Shown here: in pieces, positions 1 to 6,471 of the stretch
Layout of the letters: every line of letters starts with the position of its first letter
How positions within the stretch are numbered: position 1 is the stretch's first letter
NCBI GenBank assembly: GCA_003250175.1
Contig: QKHD01000233.1
Span: forward strand, 1 to 13,203
DNA: 13,203 nucleotides
Source: Helicobacteraceae bacterium
GTDB lineage: Bacteria > Campylobacterota > Campylobacteria > Campylobacterales > SZUA-545
Direction: 5' to 3'
Made by a program: the position numbers and the translations under genes
The notes under the pieces: generated by a model
Database searches by the model: none
The model's input: the letters and a program-made list of their open reading frames with translations, nothing else
What the model was told of the DNA's origin: nothing

Positions 1-685
1 AGTCTTTGAGACTGGCGTAGATCGGGTGCTTGTGCCGTTCAGTCTGGGTCCGGAGGGCGATGATGGCATCGACGTTGTCGATGATATCGGAGAGCCGGTA
101 GACCTTCTCCACCCCCGTATGGCTGGGCATGAAGTGAACGGGAGCTACGAGGATCACCTGGGCACCAAATCGGGTGAGCAGTTCGATATTGCTGTTGGCA
201 ACGCGGGAGTTTTTAATATCGCCCACGATGGCGATACGCTTGCCTTCGACACTACCCAGGGCTTTTTGCAGAGTAAAAAGGTCCAGCAGGGCCTGGGTCG
301 GGTGGGCGTAGGCGCCGTCGCCGCCGTTGACGATGGAGGATTTGACATAGCGGGAGAGAATCTTGGGAACCCCAGGATTTTTGTGCCGGATGACAATGGC
401 CGAAGGGCCCATGGCGTCGAGGTTGGCGGCGGTGTCGCTGAGGGTTTCGCCCTTGTTGCTGGAGCTGGTGGCCACATCGAGACTGACCACCTCGGCACCT
501 AAGCGTTTGGCCGCCACTTCAAAGCTGCTGCGGGTGCGGGTGGAGTTTTCAAAAAAGATATTGATGACCAGCCTGTTGGTCAGGGTTTGTTCGTAGGCGC
601 CGCTTAGAAAGGTTTCGGCCCGGGCCAGGAGACGCACAATCTCGTCTTTGGAAAAATCCTTGGTATCGGTCAGGTGGCGTGGCAT
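1..685 (-). CDS. pyrB: Aspartate carbamoyltransferase catalytic chain (partial, 3' end outside window)
   Basis: PyrB condenses carbamoyl phosphate with L-aspartate in the first committed step of pyrimidine synthesis, in the cytosol. Reading leftwards from the ATG at 685, 228 residues are visible of about 290-310 usual for the family; the rest lies beyond the left edge. Motifs, in order: carbamoyl-phosphate loop STRTR (residues 48-52), SNKGETL (76-82, the Lys loop supplied by the neighbouring subunit), IRHKNPG around Arg100, HPTQALLD (128-135), GDIKNSRVANSN (155-166, with Asn where the E. coli motif has His), and LRTQTER (211-217) for aspartate binding. AAGGAG at 690-695 lies four bases before the start codon. 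A candidate promoter is just upstream. Identification is very secure; nothing can be said about the C-terminus or about genes downstream. Confidence 0.96.
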   Translation of the reverse strand, partial: MPRHLTDTKDFSKDEIVRLLARAETFLSGAYEQTLTNRLVINIFFENSTRTRSSFEVAAKRLGAEVVSLDVATSSSNKGETLSDTAANLDAMGPSAIVIRHKNPGVPKILSRYVKSSIVNGGDGAYAHPTQALLDLFTLQKALGSVEGKRIAIVGDIKNSRVANSNIELLTRFGAQVILVAPVHFMPSHTGVEKVYRLSDIIDNVDAIIALRTQTERHKHPIYASLKD

Positions 686-713
686 CGGTCTCCTTGGCGT
701 CATTATGGAGCTA

Positions 714-743
714 ATTTTATCAATAAACAGTTGATATTGTCTA
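714..743 (-). promoter_or_regulatory. Candidate sigma-70 promoter for pyrB
   Basis: On the minus strand TAGACA (738-743, five of six to TTGACA) is followed after 18 bases by TAAAAT (714-719, five of six to TATAAT). Transcription would start near 707 and leave a leader of about 22 nt with an AAGGAG site. The 112 bp interval 686-797 must also carry the start of the divergent CsgG-like gene. On the plus strand the best I see is a -10-like TACAAT at 757-762, without a well-spaced -35. Confidence 0.45.
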
Positions 744-797
744 ATGATAAAGAGGTTACAATGGATGGATATTCCGACATTGTATAAAGGATGAAGA

Positions 798-1979
798 ATG
801 CAACAACGTAACGTATGGATCGGCCTGATGGGACTCGGGCTGGTACTGACCGGCTGCGGCGGCAACAAACTGGATGTAACCGCCTATCAGTCAATTGAGG
901 CGGACCGCGCCAAGGTGGATATTCCGGAGGCGTGTAAGGCAGCCTATCAAAACGGTATCCCCAGTGTGGCGGTGGTGGAGTTTACCAATAACTCAACCTT
1001 CGGCAAGGCCAGTGTATCCACCTCTAAGGGTAACAGCCAGACCGACCACAGCAGTGTTTCTGCGGTGGGTATCGGGGTGACACCGGTGGGTGTGGGTGCC
1101 GTGGGTGCATCCAAAAGCACCACTAAAACCAAGTACGACAACGAAAAAACGAGCCGTCAGGTAGACGCCAAGGTTAGCGAAAGCGTAACCGATGCGGTGG
1201 AGAGTCAGATCGTTGAGCTGGGCGGTGCCCGCATTTACTCTAGAACCAACCTGGAGAAGGTGATGAAAGAGCAGCGCATCCAGCAATCCGGACTCTTTAA
1301 TGAAGATACTCTGGTGCAGTTGGGCAAAATGGCAGGCGTGAAATACATCGTGACCGGTGCCATTAACAATGTCAGCCAGAAGTATATCCCCAAGCAGGAG
1401 ACCATGGAGACAACCGACACGGGTAACAAAACCCTCAATCAACTCCAAAGCCTTGCCAACTTGGCCATTGTTGCTAACAACATTGTTCTGAGCGGGATGA
1501 CCATCACAACGAATTTGACCATGAAGGTTCTTGATGTGGAGACGGGAGAAGTGCTCTTTTCCAAACAGGTGGAAGGAACCGCCAGCATTGGCGATTTTGC
1601 CAATCCATCCTTTGATCAATTGGTCGGCGGTCTGAAAGCTGCGGCTCAGGAAGCTCTGGTACAGGCCAATCCGGAGATCTCCAAATACTTCAAGGTTCGT
1701 GGATATATCGTCAAGTTGAAATCTTCCCAGGATAAGCGGATTGCTCAAATGAATATCGGTAGCAAGATCGGTGTCAAAGAGGGGCAGGAGTTTTTTGTCT
1801 ATAGTTTTGAAGAGACGGAAGATCCGATCAGCGGCAAGATTAGCTGTGATATGACCACACTGCCGCTTACACTTCGTGCCAGTGATCAAATCACGGAAGA
1901 GCTAAGCTGGGCGACAACGGATGGTCAGACCATGATGCTGCGCATCGGCCAACTGGTTGAACGCAAACCGGTCGAGTAG
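798..1979 (+). CDS. CsgG-family outer-membrane lipoprotein with C-terminal extension
   Basis: Lipoprotein signal: Arg4, hydrophobic stretch, then lipobox LTGC with Cys20; the next residues are Gly-Gly, so no Asp retention signal and outer-membrane sorting is likely. The CsgG/HfaB-like domain spans roughly 53-295: IPSVAVVEF (54-62), the helix and strand around GGARIYSRTNLEKVMKEQR (142-160), and LGKMAGVKYIVTGAI (175-189). A Ser/Thr-rich and Gly/Val-rich stretch at about 70-118 and a second segment at about 205-245 sit where CsgG carries its membrane beta-hairpins. At 393 residues it is over 100 longer than E. coli CsgG (about 277); residues 298-393 form an extra beta-rich domain, somewhat like the C-terminal domain of flagellar FlgT (weak, from memory). 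AAAGGA at 786-791 lies six bases before the ATG. No csgA/B/E/F-like gene is nearby, so a curli role is not supported. The gene stands alone, ends at a strong terminator, and its function is unknown. Confidence 0.85.
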   Translation: MQQRNVWIGLMGLGLVLTGCGGNKLDVTAYQSIEADRAKVDIPEACKAAYQNGIPSVAVVEFTNNSTFGKASVSTSKGNSQTDHSSVSAVGIGVTPVGVGAVGASKSTTKTKYDNEKTSRQVDAKVSESVTDAVESQIVELGGARIYSRTNLEKVMKEQRIQQSGLFNEDTLVQLGKMAGVKYIVTGAINNVSQKYIPKQETMETTDTGNKTLNQLQSLANLAIVANNIVLSGMTITTNLTMKVLDVETGEVLFSKQVEGTASIGDFANPSFDQLVGGLKAAAQEALVQANPEISKYFKVRGYIVKLKSSQDKRIAQMNIGSKIGVKEGQEFFVYSFEETEDPISGKISCDMTTLPLTLRASDQITEELSWATTDGQTMMLRIGQLVERKPVE

Positions 1980-1984
1980 AAACG

Positions 1985-2022
1985 AAAAAAGCCCCGTACC
2001 GCCAGAGGCGGCCGGGGCTTTT
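1985..2022. terminator. Bidirectional Rho-independent terminator between converging genes
   Basis: The stem pairs AAAAGCCCCG (1987-1996) with CGGGGCTTTT (2013-2022), and an inner CCGCC/GGCGG pair closes an AGA loop. It has a T run on the plus side and an A6 run (1985-1990) that becomes a U tract for minus-strand transcripts. It therefore can end both the CsgG-like gene (stop at 1979) and the rplS operon (stop at 2051). This is the clearest intrinsic terminator in the window. Confidence 0.9.
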
Positions 2023-2050
2023 AGGTATCAATGGTTTTGCAGAAAAAGGG

Positions 2051-2407
2051 TTACTTGCGCAGCTCGGTGATACGAGCGGATTTACCGCGTCGGTCTCGGA
2101 GGTAGTACAGCTTCGCGCGTCGTACACGACCTTTTTTCAGTACTTCGATGCTTTCCAGGCTCTCGGAATAGAGAGGGAAGATACGCTCTACACCAACGTT
2201 GTTGGCACCCATTTTTCTAACGGTGAAAGTTTTACCTGTACCTTCGCCGCGAAGGGAGATGCAAACACCTTCAAATTTCTGAACACGTGTTTTATCACCT
2301 TCTTTAATACGCACACCCAGTCGAAGAGTGTCACCCGCTTTGAATTCAGGAATATCTTTCCCTGCAACCTGTGCTTGTTCAAAAGCCGCAATATATCTGT
2401 TTTTCAT
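2051..2407 (-). CDS. rplS: 50S ribosomal protein bL19
   Basis: bL19 lies at the 30S-50S interface of the large subunit. The 118-residue length is typical. Family features are visible: the N-terminal MKNRYIAAFEQ, IPEFKAGDTLRLGV (19-32), the RVQKFEGVCI strand, VRKMGANNVGVERIFPLYS, and a basic C-terminus with RRAKLYYLRDRRGKSARI. Its ATG overlaps the trmD stop as ATGA (2404-2407), and an AAAGG element within the trmD tail precedes it by six bases, so translation is probably coupled. It is the last gene of the ffh operon, and the terminator at 1985-2022 follows. Confidence 0.98.
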   Translation of the reverse strand: MKNRYIAAFEQAQVAGKDIPEFKAGDTLRLGVRIKEGDKTRVQKFEGVCISLRGEGTGKTFTVRKMGANNVGVERIFPLYSESLESIEVLKKGRVRRAKLYYLRDRRGKSARITELRK

Positions 2408-3102
2408 TGTTTACCTTTTTTATTCAGCCGTTTGTACATATCCGGTCTGAAATATTTCGTCTTGTCTAATGCGAGGACGAATTTTAAGTCCGCGATTTTA
2501 CTGTGATTCCCCTTTAGGTATTCTGAAGGTGTCCCGATACCGTTGAAAGTAGCCGGTTTACTAAAGGAGGGTGCTTCGAGCAGGTCGTCGTTGAAAGATT
2601 CCTCATCCAAAGAGCCCTGATTACCCAGCACGCCGTCAAGATTACGGCTGATGGCATCGCAAAGCACTAACGAGGGCAGCTCTCCCCCGGTAAGGATGTA
2701 ATCACCTATGGAGAAGACCTCGTCACAATAGGTTTCAATAACCCGCTCGTCGATGCCTTCGTAGCGTCCGGAGATAAAGGCGATGTGCTCTTTGTGTGAA
2801 AGACGGACGGCATCGGCCTGACGAAAAGGCTTTCCCGCCGGTGTCATGGCAATGATATGAACCTTGGGCGACTCTTTTTTTAGGCTGCCTAGCAGATCAA
2901 AAAGAGGCTGGGGCATGAGGGTGAGACCTGCACCGCCGCCTGCGGCATAGTCGTCAACTTTGAGGTGTTTGTTTTTGGTGTAATCCCGTGGGTTGCGAAA
3001 GTCGATGGTGAAACGTTTTTCTTCCATGGCCCGTTTGAGGATGGAGTCGTTGAAGTAGCCCTCCATGATCTCCCGAAAGAGGGTGATGAAGGTAAAGGTC
3101 AT
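2404..3102 (-). CDS. trmD: tRNA (guanine-37-N1)-methyltransferase TrmD
   Basis: TrmD uses S-adenosylmethionine to make m1G37 in tRNAs that read CNN, UGG and related codons, which prevents +1 frameshifting. It is a homodimeric SPOUT enzyme with a trefoil knot. Visible motifs: GGGAGLTL near 55-62, GRYEGIDERVIE (112-123), the knot sequence GDYILTGGELPSL (133-145), and SRNLDGVLGN (152-161) containing the Arg equivalent to E. coli Arg154. At 232 residues it is shorter than E. coli TrmD (255), mostly at the C-terminus, as I recall for Campylobacterota. The position of the E. coli catalytic Asp169 (LLDCPHYTRPE) appears to hold Glu176 here (LLEAPSFSKPA). The start overlaps the rimM stop as ATGA. Confidence 0.97.
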   Translation of the reverse strand: MTFTFITLFREIMEGYFNDSILKRAMEEKRFTIDFRNPRDYTKNKHLKVDDYAAGGGAGLTLMPQPLFDLLGSLKKESPKVHIIAMTPAGKPFRQADAVRLSHKEHIAFISGRYEGIDERVIETYCDEVFSIGDYILTGGELPSLVLCDAISRNLDGVLGNQGSLDEESFNDDLLEAPSFSKPATFNGIGTPSEYLKGNHSKIADLKFVLALDKTKYFRPDMYKRLNKKGKQ

Positions 3103-3617
3103 TCCGCGATTACCGCCAGGGTCTCCAGGGCGCCGTGAACAAGAATGCGACCGGTCTCCAGGTCGACGGACGCAACGGTACGGTCGTTGTAGGGAAGAAG
3201 CAGGCGTTTGACGCCGAATTCTTTAATGATGGCTTCATCGGTATGGATGAGCAGGTGATCGTCGCTGGGGTAGCGCTCGATATCTTCGACACGTCCGATG
3301 AGACGGTCGTTTTCATAGATATCCAAACCGATGATGTCATGCCAGAAAAATTCATCTTCATCCAATTCGCAGAGCGCTTCGGATTCTTCTTCGGTGGAGC
3401 TGAGAATGAGGTTGGTGAGTGTTGCGGCATCTTCTTTGGAGTTGAAACCGACAAACTTGACATTGCCCTGATGATCGAGGGATTCGATGGTGAGCTCTCC
3501 CGCACGGGAGTGGTAGGTGACACCCTTTTTAAACTGTTCGGGAAAGTCACTGAGAATGTGGAGTCGCATAAAGCCTTTGAGCCCGACGGTTTTCCCGAGC
3601 TTGGCCACTTCGATCAA
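3099..3617 (-). CDS. rimM: 16S rRNA processing protein RimM
   Basis: RimM binds uS19 and helps mature the 3' (head) domain of the 30S subunit. I place the start at a TTG at 3617, giving 172 residues. This puts the RimM N-terminal motif at residues 6-17 (KLGKTVGLKGFM), as in homologues; it overlaps the khpA stop by four bases (TTGA); and AGAGGA lies six bases upstream. A longer reading from an ATG at 3680 would add 21 residues that are only the khpA coding sequence in another frame. The N-terminal beta-barrel covers about 1-80. The PRC-barrel covers about 88-172, with EFFWHDIIGLDIY (89-101) and LLLPYNDRTVASVDLETGRI (139-158). Its stop overlaps trmD as ATGA. Confidence 0.95.
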   Translation of the reverse strand: MIEVAKLGKTVGLKGFMRLHILSDFPEQFKKGVTYHSRAGELTIESLDHQGNVKFVGFNSKEDAATLTNLILSSTEEESEALCELDEDEFFWHDIIGLDIYENDRLIGRVEDIERYPSDDHLLIHTDEAIIKEFGVKRLLLPYNDRTVASVDLETGRILVHGALETLAVIAE

Positions 3618-3868
3618 TCGTTTTCCTCTTCGATGATCTTGACCATAACTCGGAAACTGCGGTTTTCCTTGGCCTTGCATCCGGAGATGAGGGTTTTGAT
3701 CGCGCTGATCATCTTCCCTTCTTTTCCGATGAGCTTGCCCGCATCTTCCCGTCTGGCGTAAAGCACGATTTCGCTGAAGCTCTCATCGATGTCGTGGCGC
3801 TGGACGCGGATTTCGTCGGGCTGGTTTGCAATAATTTTTGCAAACGTCTCAATAAAATTTTCGACCAT
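3614..3868 (-). CDS. khpA: KH-domain RNA-binding protein KhpA
   Basis: A small (84 residue) single KH domain protein. The KH signature GKLIGKEGKMISAIKTL runs from 44 to 60, with the RNA-gripping GxxG loop at 48-51 (GKEG). The family (COG1837, formerly YlqC) binds RNA, often with KhpB, and affects cell length and small-RNA biology in Gram-positive bacteria; the role in Campylobacterota is less clear. The length and the position between rpsP and rimM are typical. Its ATG shares one base with the rpsP stop (TAATG at 3866-3870), and its own stop overlaps the rimM TTG. Confidence 0.95.
   Translation of the reverse strand: MVENFIETFAKIIANQPDEIRVQRHDIDESFSEIVLYARREDAGKLIGKEGKMISAIKTLISGCKAKENRSFRVMVKIIEEEND
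3624..3629 (-). promoter_or_regulatory. Ribosome binding site that fixes the rimM TTG start
   Basis: AGAGGA on the minus strand lies inside the last codons of khpA, with six bases to the TTG at 3617. It supports the short RimM over the longer ATG-started reading, and suggests rimM is translated partly by ribosomes finishing khpA. Confidence 0.7.
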
Positions 3869-4098
3869 TAGGCTTTTTCGGCGAGTTTTTTAACCGTTTC
3901 AGATGGTTTGGCACCAACGCCAACCCAGTAGTTGTAGCGATCTTGATCCAGCTTGGTTGTTTTCGCTGCATCCATAGGGTTGTAAAAACCGATGGATTCG
4001 ATCCAGCCGCCGTCACGTCGCTTTCGGCTGTCTGTAACAACGATACGGTAGAAAGGTTGCTTCTTTTTACCCATTCTTGTAAGTCTGATAACTGTCAT
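3868..4098 (-). CDS. rpsP: 30S ribosomal protein bS16
   Basis: bS16 is an early-assembling small-subunit protein that binds 16S rRNA. The 76-residue product has the family signature: MTVIRLTRMGKKKQPFYRIV, VTDSRKRRDGG, and IESIGFYNPM. The C-terminus has VGVGAKPSETVKKL, typical of short bS16 proteins. AAAGGA lies just before the ATG. It follows ffh by 24 nt and shares one base with khpA. Only this gene and ffh in the operon are not preceded by an overlapping gene. Confidence 0.98.
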   Translation of the reverse strand: MTVIRLTRMGKKKQPFYRIVVTDSRKRRDGGWIESIGFYNPMDAAKTTKLDQDRYNYWVGVGAKPSETVKKLAEKA

Positions 4099-4122
4099 TG
4101 TTTTCCTTTGTGTGTTGTAATT

Positions 4123-5466
4123 TTAGAATTTCATGTTTGGCGCGCCCATTTGGCCCATCATCTTCTGGATATCCCGCATTCCCTGCTTTCCGGAAAACTT
4201 TTTGGCCATTTTGGAGGCGTTTTTAAACTGCTTAAGCACCCTGTTGACCTGCTGGTCGCTTAGTCCTGCCCCGGCGGCAATCCGCTGTTTTCTGCTGGCG
4301 TTGAGCAGTTCCGGATCTTCCCGTTCTCTGAGCGTCATGGAGCTAATCATGGCCTTGATCTGGCGCATCTCTTTCGAGTTTTCCAGATCCATGTCTCCAA
4401 GTTGACTGGCCATGTTTTGCATTCCCGGAATCATACCCAAAATTGACTTCATGCTGCCGAGTTTTTTCATATTTTCCATCTGCTCAAGGAAATCGTTGAA
4501 GTTGAAGGCGCCTTTTTTGATCTTCTTATTAAGCTCTTTCGCCTTCTTCTCATCGATAACCGTACCGACGCGTTCAGCCAGGGACTCGACGTCCCCGGCA
4601 CCCATCAGACGGCTGACGATACGATCCGGAATAAAGGGTTCCAGATCGGGCATCTTTTCACCCGTACCGATGAAACGGAGCGGCACGCCGGTCTGCTTGG
4701 CCAGACCGAGTGCCACGCCGCCGGTGGTGTCACCGTCGAACTTGGTGAGAATCACCCCGTCGATACCGATTTTTTCTTTGAAGGTATCGGCGGTGCGGAC
4801 GGCATCCTGACCGGTCAGGGAGTCGGCTACGTAGAAGACCTCATGGGGTTTGACAAAGGCTTTGAGCTTTTGCAGTTCGTCCATGAGGGCATCGTCGATG
4901 GCCAAACGCCCGGCGCTGTCCATGAGGACGACGTCGTAGTGACCGGCTTTTGCCTTATCCAGGGCGGCCTTGGCAACGGAAAGCGGGTCTTTGGCCCCTT
5001 CGTCGGTGTAGGCATCGACATCGATCTGTTCGCCGATTTGACGCAGCTGCTCCACCGCGGCCAGACGCTGGAGGTCGCCCGCTACCATCAGAACCTTTTT
5101 ACCCCGTTGCTTGAGGTAGTAGGCCAGTTTCCCGGTGGTGGTCGTCTTCCCGCTACCCTGCAGACCGCTCATCAAAATGACGGTCGGCGGTGTGGGGGCG
5201 AAGACAAATCCCTGGGAACCTTTGGTGGTAAGGATAGTGGTCAGGGTTGTCTGGAGTGCTTTGAGAAAGCTCTCTTTCCCGATACCGTTTCGCTTGGTCT
5301 CGGCGGAAACTTCGTCGATCAGGTCCTTGGTAACCTTGTGATGGACATCAGCTTTTAGCAGGGACTTTTTTAGTTCATCAAGGGCATTTTTGAGTGATTT
5401 TTCATCGTCAAAATGCTTGATTTTGTTTACGGCGGTTCTTAGGGAATCGGAGATCTTGTTAAACAC
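4123..5466 (-). CDS. ffh: Signal recognition particle protein Ffh
   Basis: Ffh is the SRP GTPase that binds 4.5S RNA and nascent signal sequences and hands ribosomes to FtsY at the membrane. The start is uncertain. The GTG at 5466 gives 447 residues beginning MFNKISDSL, matching the usual MF(D/Q)xLSD beginning; a TTG at 5478 would add four residues. AAGG at 5479-5482 abuts that TTG and is 12 bases from the GTG. Numbering from the TTG: N domain to about 95; P-loop GLQGSGKTT (105-113); DLQRLAAVEQL (135-145); DSAGR (187-191); TKFDGD (245-250); GTGEKMPDLEPF (271-282). The methionine-rich M domain starts near 330, with the RNA-binding helix NASRKQRIAAGAG (393-405). The canonical DARGG after TKxDGD reads DTTGG here. 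It is the first gene of the operon. Confidence 0.97.
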   Translation of the reverse strand: MFNKISDSLRTAVNKIKHFDDEKSLKNALDELKKSLLKADVHHKVTKDLIDEVSAETKRNGIGKESFLKALQTTLTTILTTKGSQGFVFAPTPPTVILMSGLQGSGKTTTTGKLAYYLKQRGKKVLMVAGDLQRLAAVEQLRQIGEQIDVDAYTDEGAKDPLSVAKAALDKAKAGHYDVVLMDSAGRLAIDDALMDELQKLKAFVKPHEVFYVADSLTGQDAVRTADTFKEKIGIDGVILTKFDGDTTGGVALGLAKQTGVPLRFIGTGEKMPDLEPFIPDRIVSRLMGAGDVESLAERVGTVIDEKKAKELNKKIKKGAFNFNDFLEQMENMKKLGSMKSILGMIPGMQNMASQLGDMDLENSKEMRQIKAMISSMTLREREDPELLNASRKQRIAAGAGLSDQQVNRVLKQFKNASKMAKKFSGKQGMRDIQKMMGQMGAPNMKF

Positions 5467-5505
5467 GCGTGCGGTCAACCTTGTGCATATGGAATGTAAG
5501 CCGTG

Positions 5506-5534
5506 ATTATAATCAAGCTATTTTTAATTTTCAC
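5506..5534 (-). promoter_or_regulatory. Promoter of the ffh-rplS operon
   Basis: On the minus strand GTGAAA (5529-5534, four of six to TTGACA) is followed after 17 bases by a perfect TATAAT (5506-5511). The spacer is A/T-rich, as is common in Campylobacterota, where the -35 is weak. Transcription would begin near 5499, giving a leader of about 33 nt before the GTG of ffh. It sits in the 101 bp gap after the pseudouridine synthase gene, so the six-gene operon has its own promoter. Confidence 0.65.
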
Positions 5535-5567
5535 TAAGCTTTATAAAAAACAAAAGCGGCTTTAAGG

Positions 5568-6299
5568 TTAGCTATGCTGCATGTAGTGAGCAAAGTCGGC
5601 CGGCTCATTGACGCTGAGGTCGTAATCAAAGAGGCGGATGGTTTTGGAATGAAGCATGATCCGTTTGAAGGATTTGCCGCCGTATTGGGTGTCACCGATG
5701 ATGGGATGGTTGACGTGGGAGAGGTGAACGCGGATTTGGTGGGTTCGCCCGGTGGTGATGACGGCGGAGATGAGGCTCTTCTTTCCGGAGACCTCGACCG
5801 GTGTCACGACAGTAAGGGCCTGCTGACCCTGCAGACTGATCACACTCTTGGCTTTGTGGCCCTTGGAGGTCTTGATGGGCGCGTCAATCTGCATCTCTTC
5901 ATAGACGATTCCGGAGACGATGGCGGTGTACTCTTTGTAAACCGTCTGTTTTCGGAAGGCCTCGATTGCTTTTTGGCGGAACTCTTCGTTTTTAACCAGC
6001 AAGATTAGACCGCTGGTCTCTTTGTCGAGACGGTGCAACAGTTGGGCGTTAAAGCGTTTTTCCAGGGTTTCGCTGACAAGAAAAGCCGGTTTGTTCACGG
6101 CAATGATGTTTTCGTCTTCAAAGATGACTTTGGGCTGGACATTTTGAACCACGTTAAAGCGGCTCTTCGGATTGGTCAGGCCGCGGGCGATGGTGACTTT
6201 TTTATCGCCGACATAGACCAGACCGTCATCAATGAGCTTTTTTGCCTGGGCATTGGAGATGTTTTCCTGAATGGCCAGGAGTTTGTACGCTTTTTCCAC
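5568..6299 (-). CDS. RluA-family RNA pseudouridine synthase with short S4-like N-terminus
   Basis: This family isomerises specific uridines in rRNA or tRNA to pseudouridine. In the 243 residues: an S4-like RNA-binding segment at about 1-52 (NISNAQAKKLIDDGLVYVGDKKV at 13-35), VNKPAFLV (68-75), the catalytic motif HRLDKETSGL (89-98, nucleophile Asp92), and the C-terminal GRTHQIRVHL (184-193) with HPIIGDTQYGG (198-208). It is shorter than RluD or RluC (about 320), with a reduced loop between NKPA and HRLD. The GTG at 6299 is the only plausible start, since an in-frame stop lies just upstream; the ribosome binding site is weak. C. jejuni has a pseudouridine synthase gene in the same place before ffh, as I recall. 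The exact target nucleotide cannot be read from sequence. Confidence 0.92.
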   Translation of the reverse strand: MEKAYKLLAIQENISNAQAKKLIDDGLVYVGDKKVTIARGLTNPKSRFNVVQNVQPKVIFEDENIIAVNKPAFLVSETLEKRFNAQLLHRLDKETSGLILLVKNEEFRQKAIEAFRKQTVYKEYTAIVSGIVYEEMQIDAPIKTSKGHKAKSVISLQGQQALTVVTPVEVSGKKSLISAVITTGRTHQIRVHLSHVNHPIIGDTQYGGKSFKRIMLHSKTIRLFDYDLSVNEPADFAHYMQHS

Positions 6300-6330
6300 T
6301 TTGGTTCGCTTTGTCTCTTAATATTTGCGT

Positions 6331-6336
6331 ATTGTA
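6331..6336 (-). promoter_or_regulatory. Candidate -10 element for the pseudouridine synthase gene
   Basis: TACAAT on the minus strand (five of six to TATAAT) lies 31 bases before the GTG at 6299. The upstream -35 region has only a loose TTCAAA at 15 bases spacing. Alternatively the gene is read from the promoter of the small ORF upstream; the two are separated by 64 nt in the same direction. Confidence 0.35.
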
Positions 6337-6363
6337 ACCAAATATCGGGATTTTGAACACCCC

Positions 6364-6438
6364 TTAAAACATGCGGGAAAGTCGGTAGAACTTTTTAAAG
6401 AGCAGGTGAAAGATCGCCAGCATTAGCAAGATTTCCAT
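6364..6438 (-). CDS. Small ORF: 24-residue putative membrane peptide
   Basis: From the ATG at 6438 the minus strand encodes 24 residues and a TAA (6364-6366). AAGGAG (6445-6450) lies exactly six bases before the ATG, the best ribosome binding site in this part of the window. The peptide has Glu2, a hydrophobic run at residues 3-14 (ILLMLAIFHLLF), then a basic-aromatic tail with Lys15, Lys16, Arg19 and Arg22. That suggests a short membrane-inserted helix, or an amphipathic one, with the positive C-terminus in the cytoplasm. A candidate promoter and a perfect palindrome lie upstream. I recognise no family; it is not clearly CydX-, KdpF- or toxin-like. At this length a chance ORF is possible, but the ribosome binding site and the composition argue for a real gene. 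Confidence 0.55.
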   Translation of the reverse strand: MEILLMLAIFHLLFKKFYRLSRMF

Positions 6439-6471
6439 AGGTTTCTCCTTGGGTTGGGAAAATATGGTCAT

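Noticed and set aside
26..502. 158-codon plus-strand frame in the pyrB region
   Set aside because: It is opposite PyrB, whose active-site motifs are all visible; this is a shadow.
783..788. TATAAA as the -10 of the CsgG-like gene
   Set aside because: It lies ten bases before the ATG and overlaps the ribosome binding site, leaving no room for a normal leader.
993..1889. 298-codon open frame antisense to the CsgG-like gene
   Set aside because: The plus-strand product has a lipobox, a recognisable fold and a good ribosome binding site. The antisense product shows no family motif and looks like a codon-bias shadow.
3135..3761. 208-codon plus-strand frame across rimM and khpA
   Set aside because: Both genes beneath it are certain; the product is acidic and featureless and resembles no protein.
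5459..5488. Nine-codon leader ORF overlapping the start of ffh
   Set aside because: The ATG at 5488 opens a frame that stops across the ffh start, which could mean attenuation or coupling. It has no ribosome binding site and no regulatory residue pattern, so chance is likelier.
5535..5580. Possible terminator after the pseudouridine synthase gene
   Set aside because: There is a T-rich tract on the minus strand, but the only stem before it is AAAG-CCG-CTTT, too weak to count.
6336..6372. Sigma-28-like site (CCCGATAT) between the small ORF and the pseudouridine synthase gene
   Set aside because: The -10-like core is tempting, but no convincing TAAA-type -35 at the right spacing is present, and a flagellar sigma factor makes little sense for this gene.
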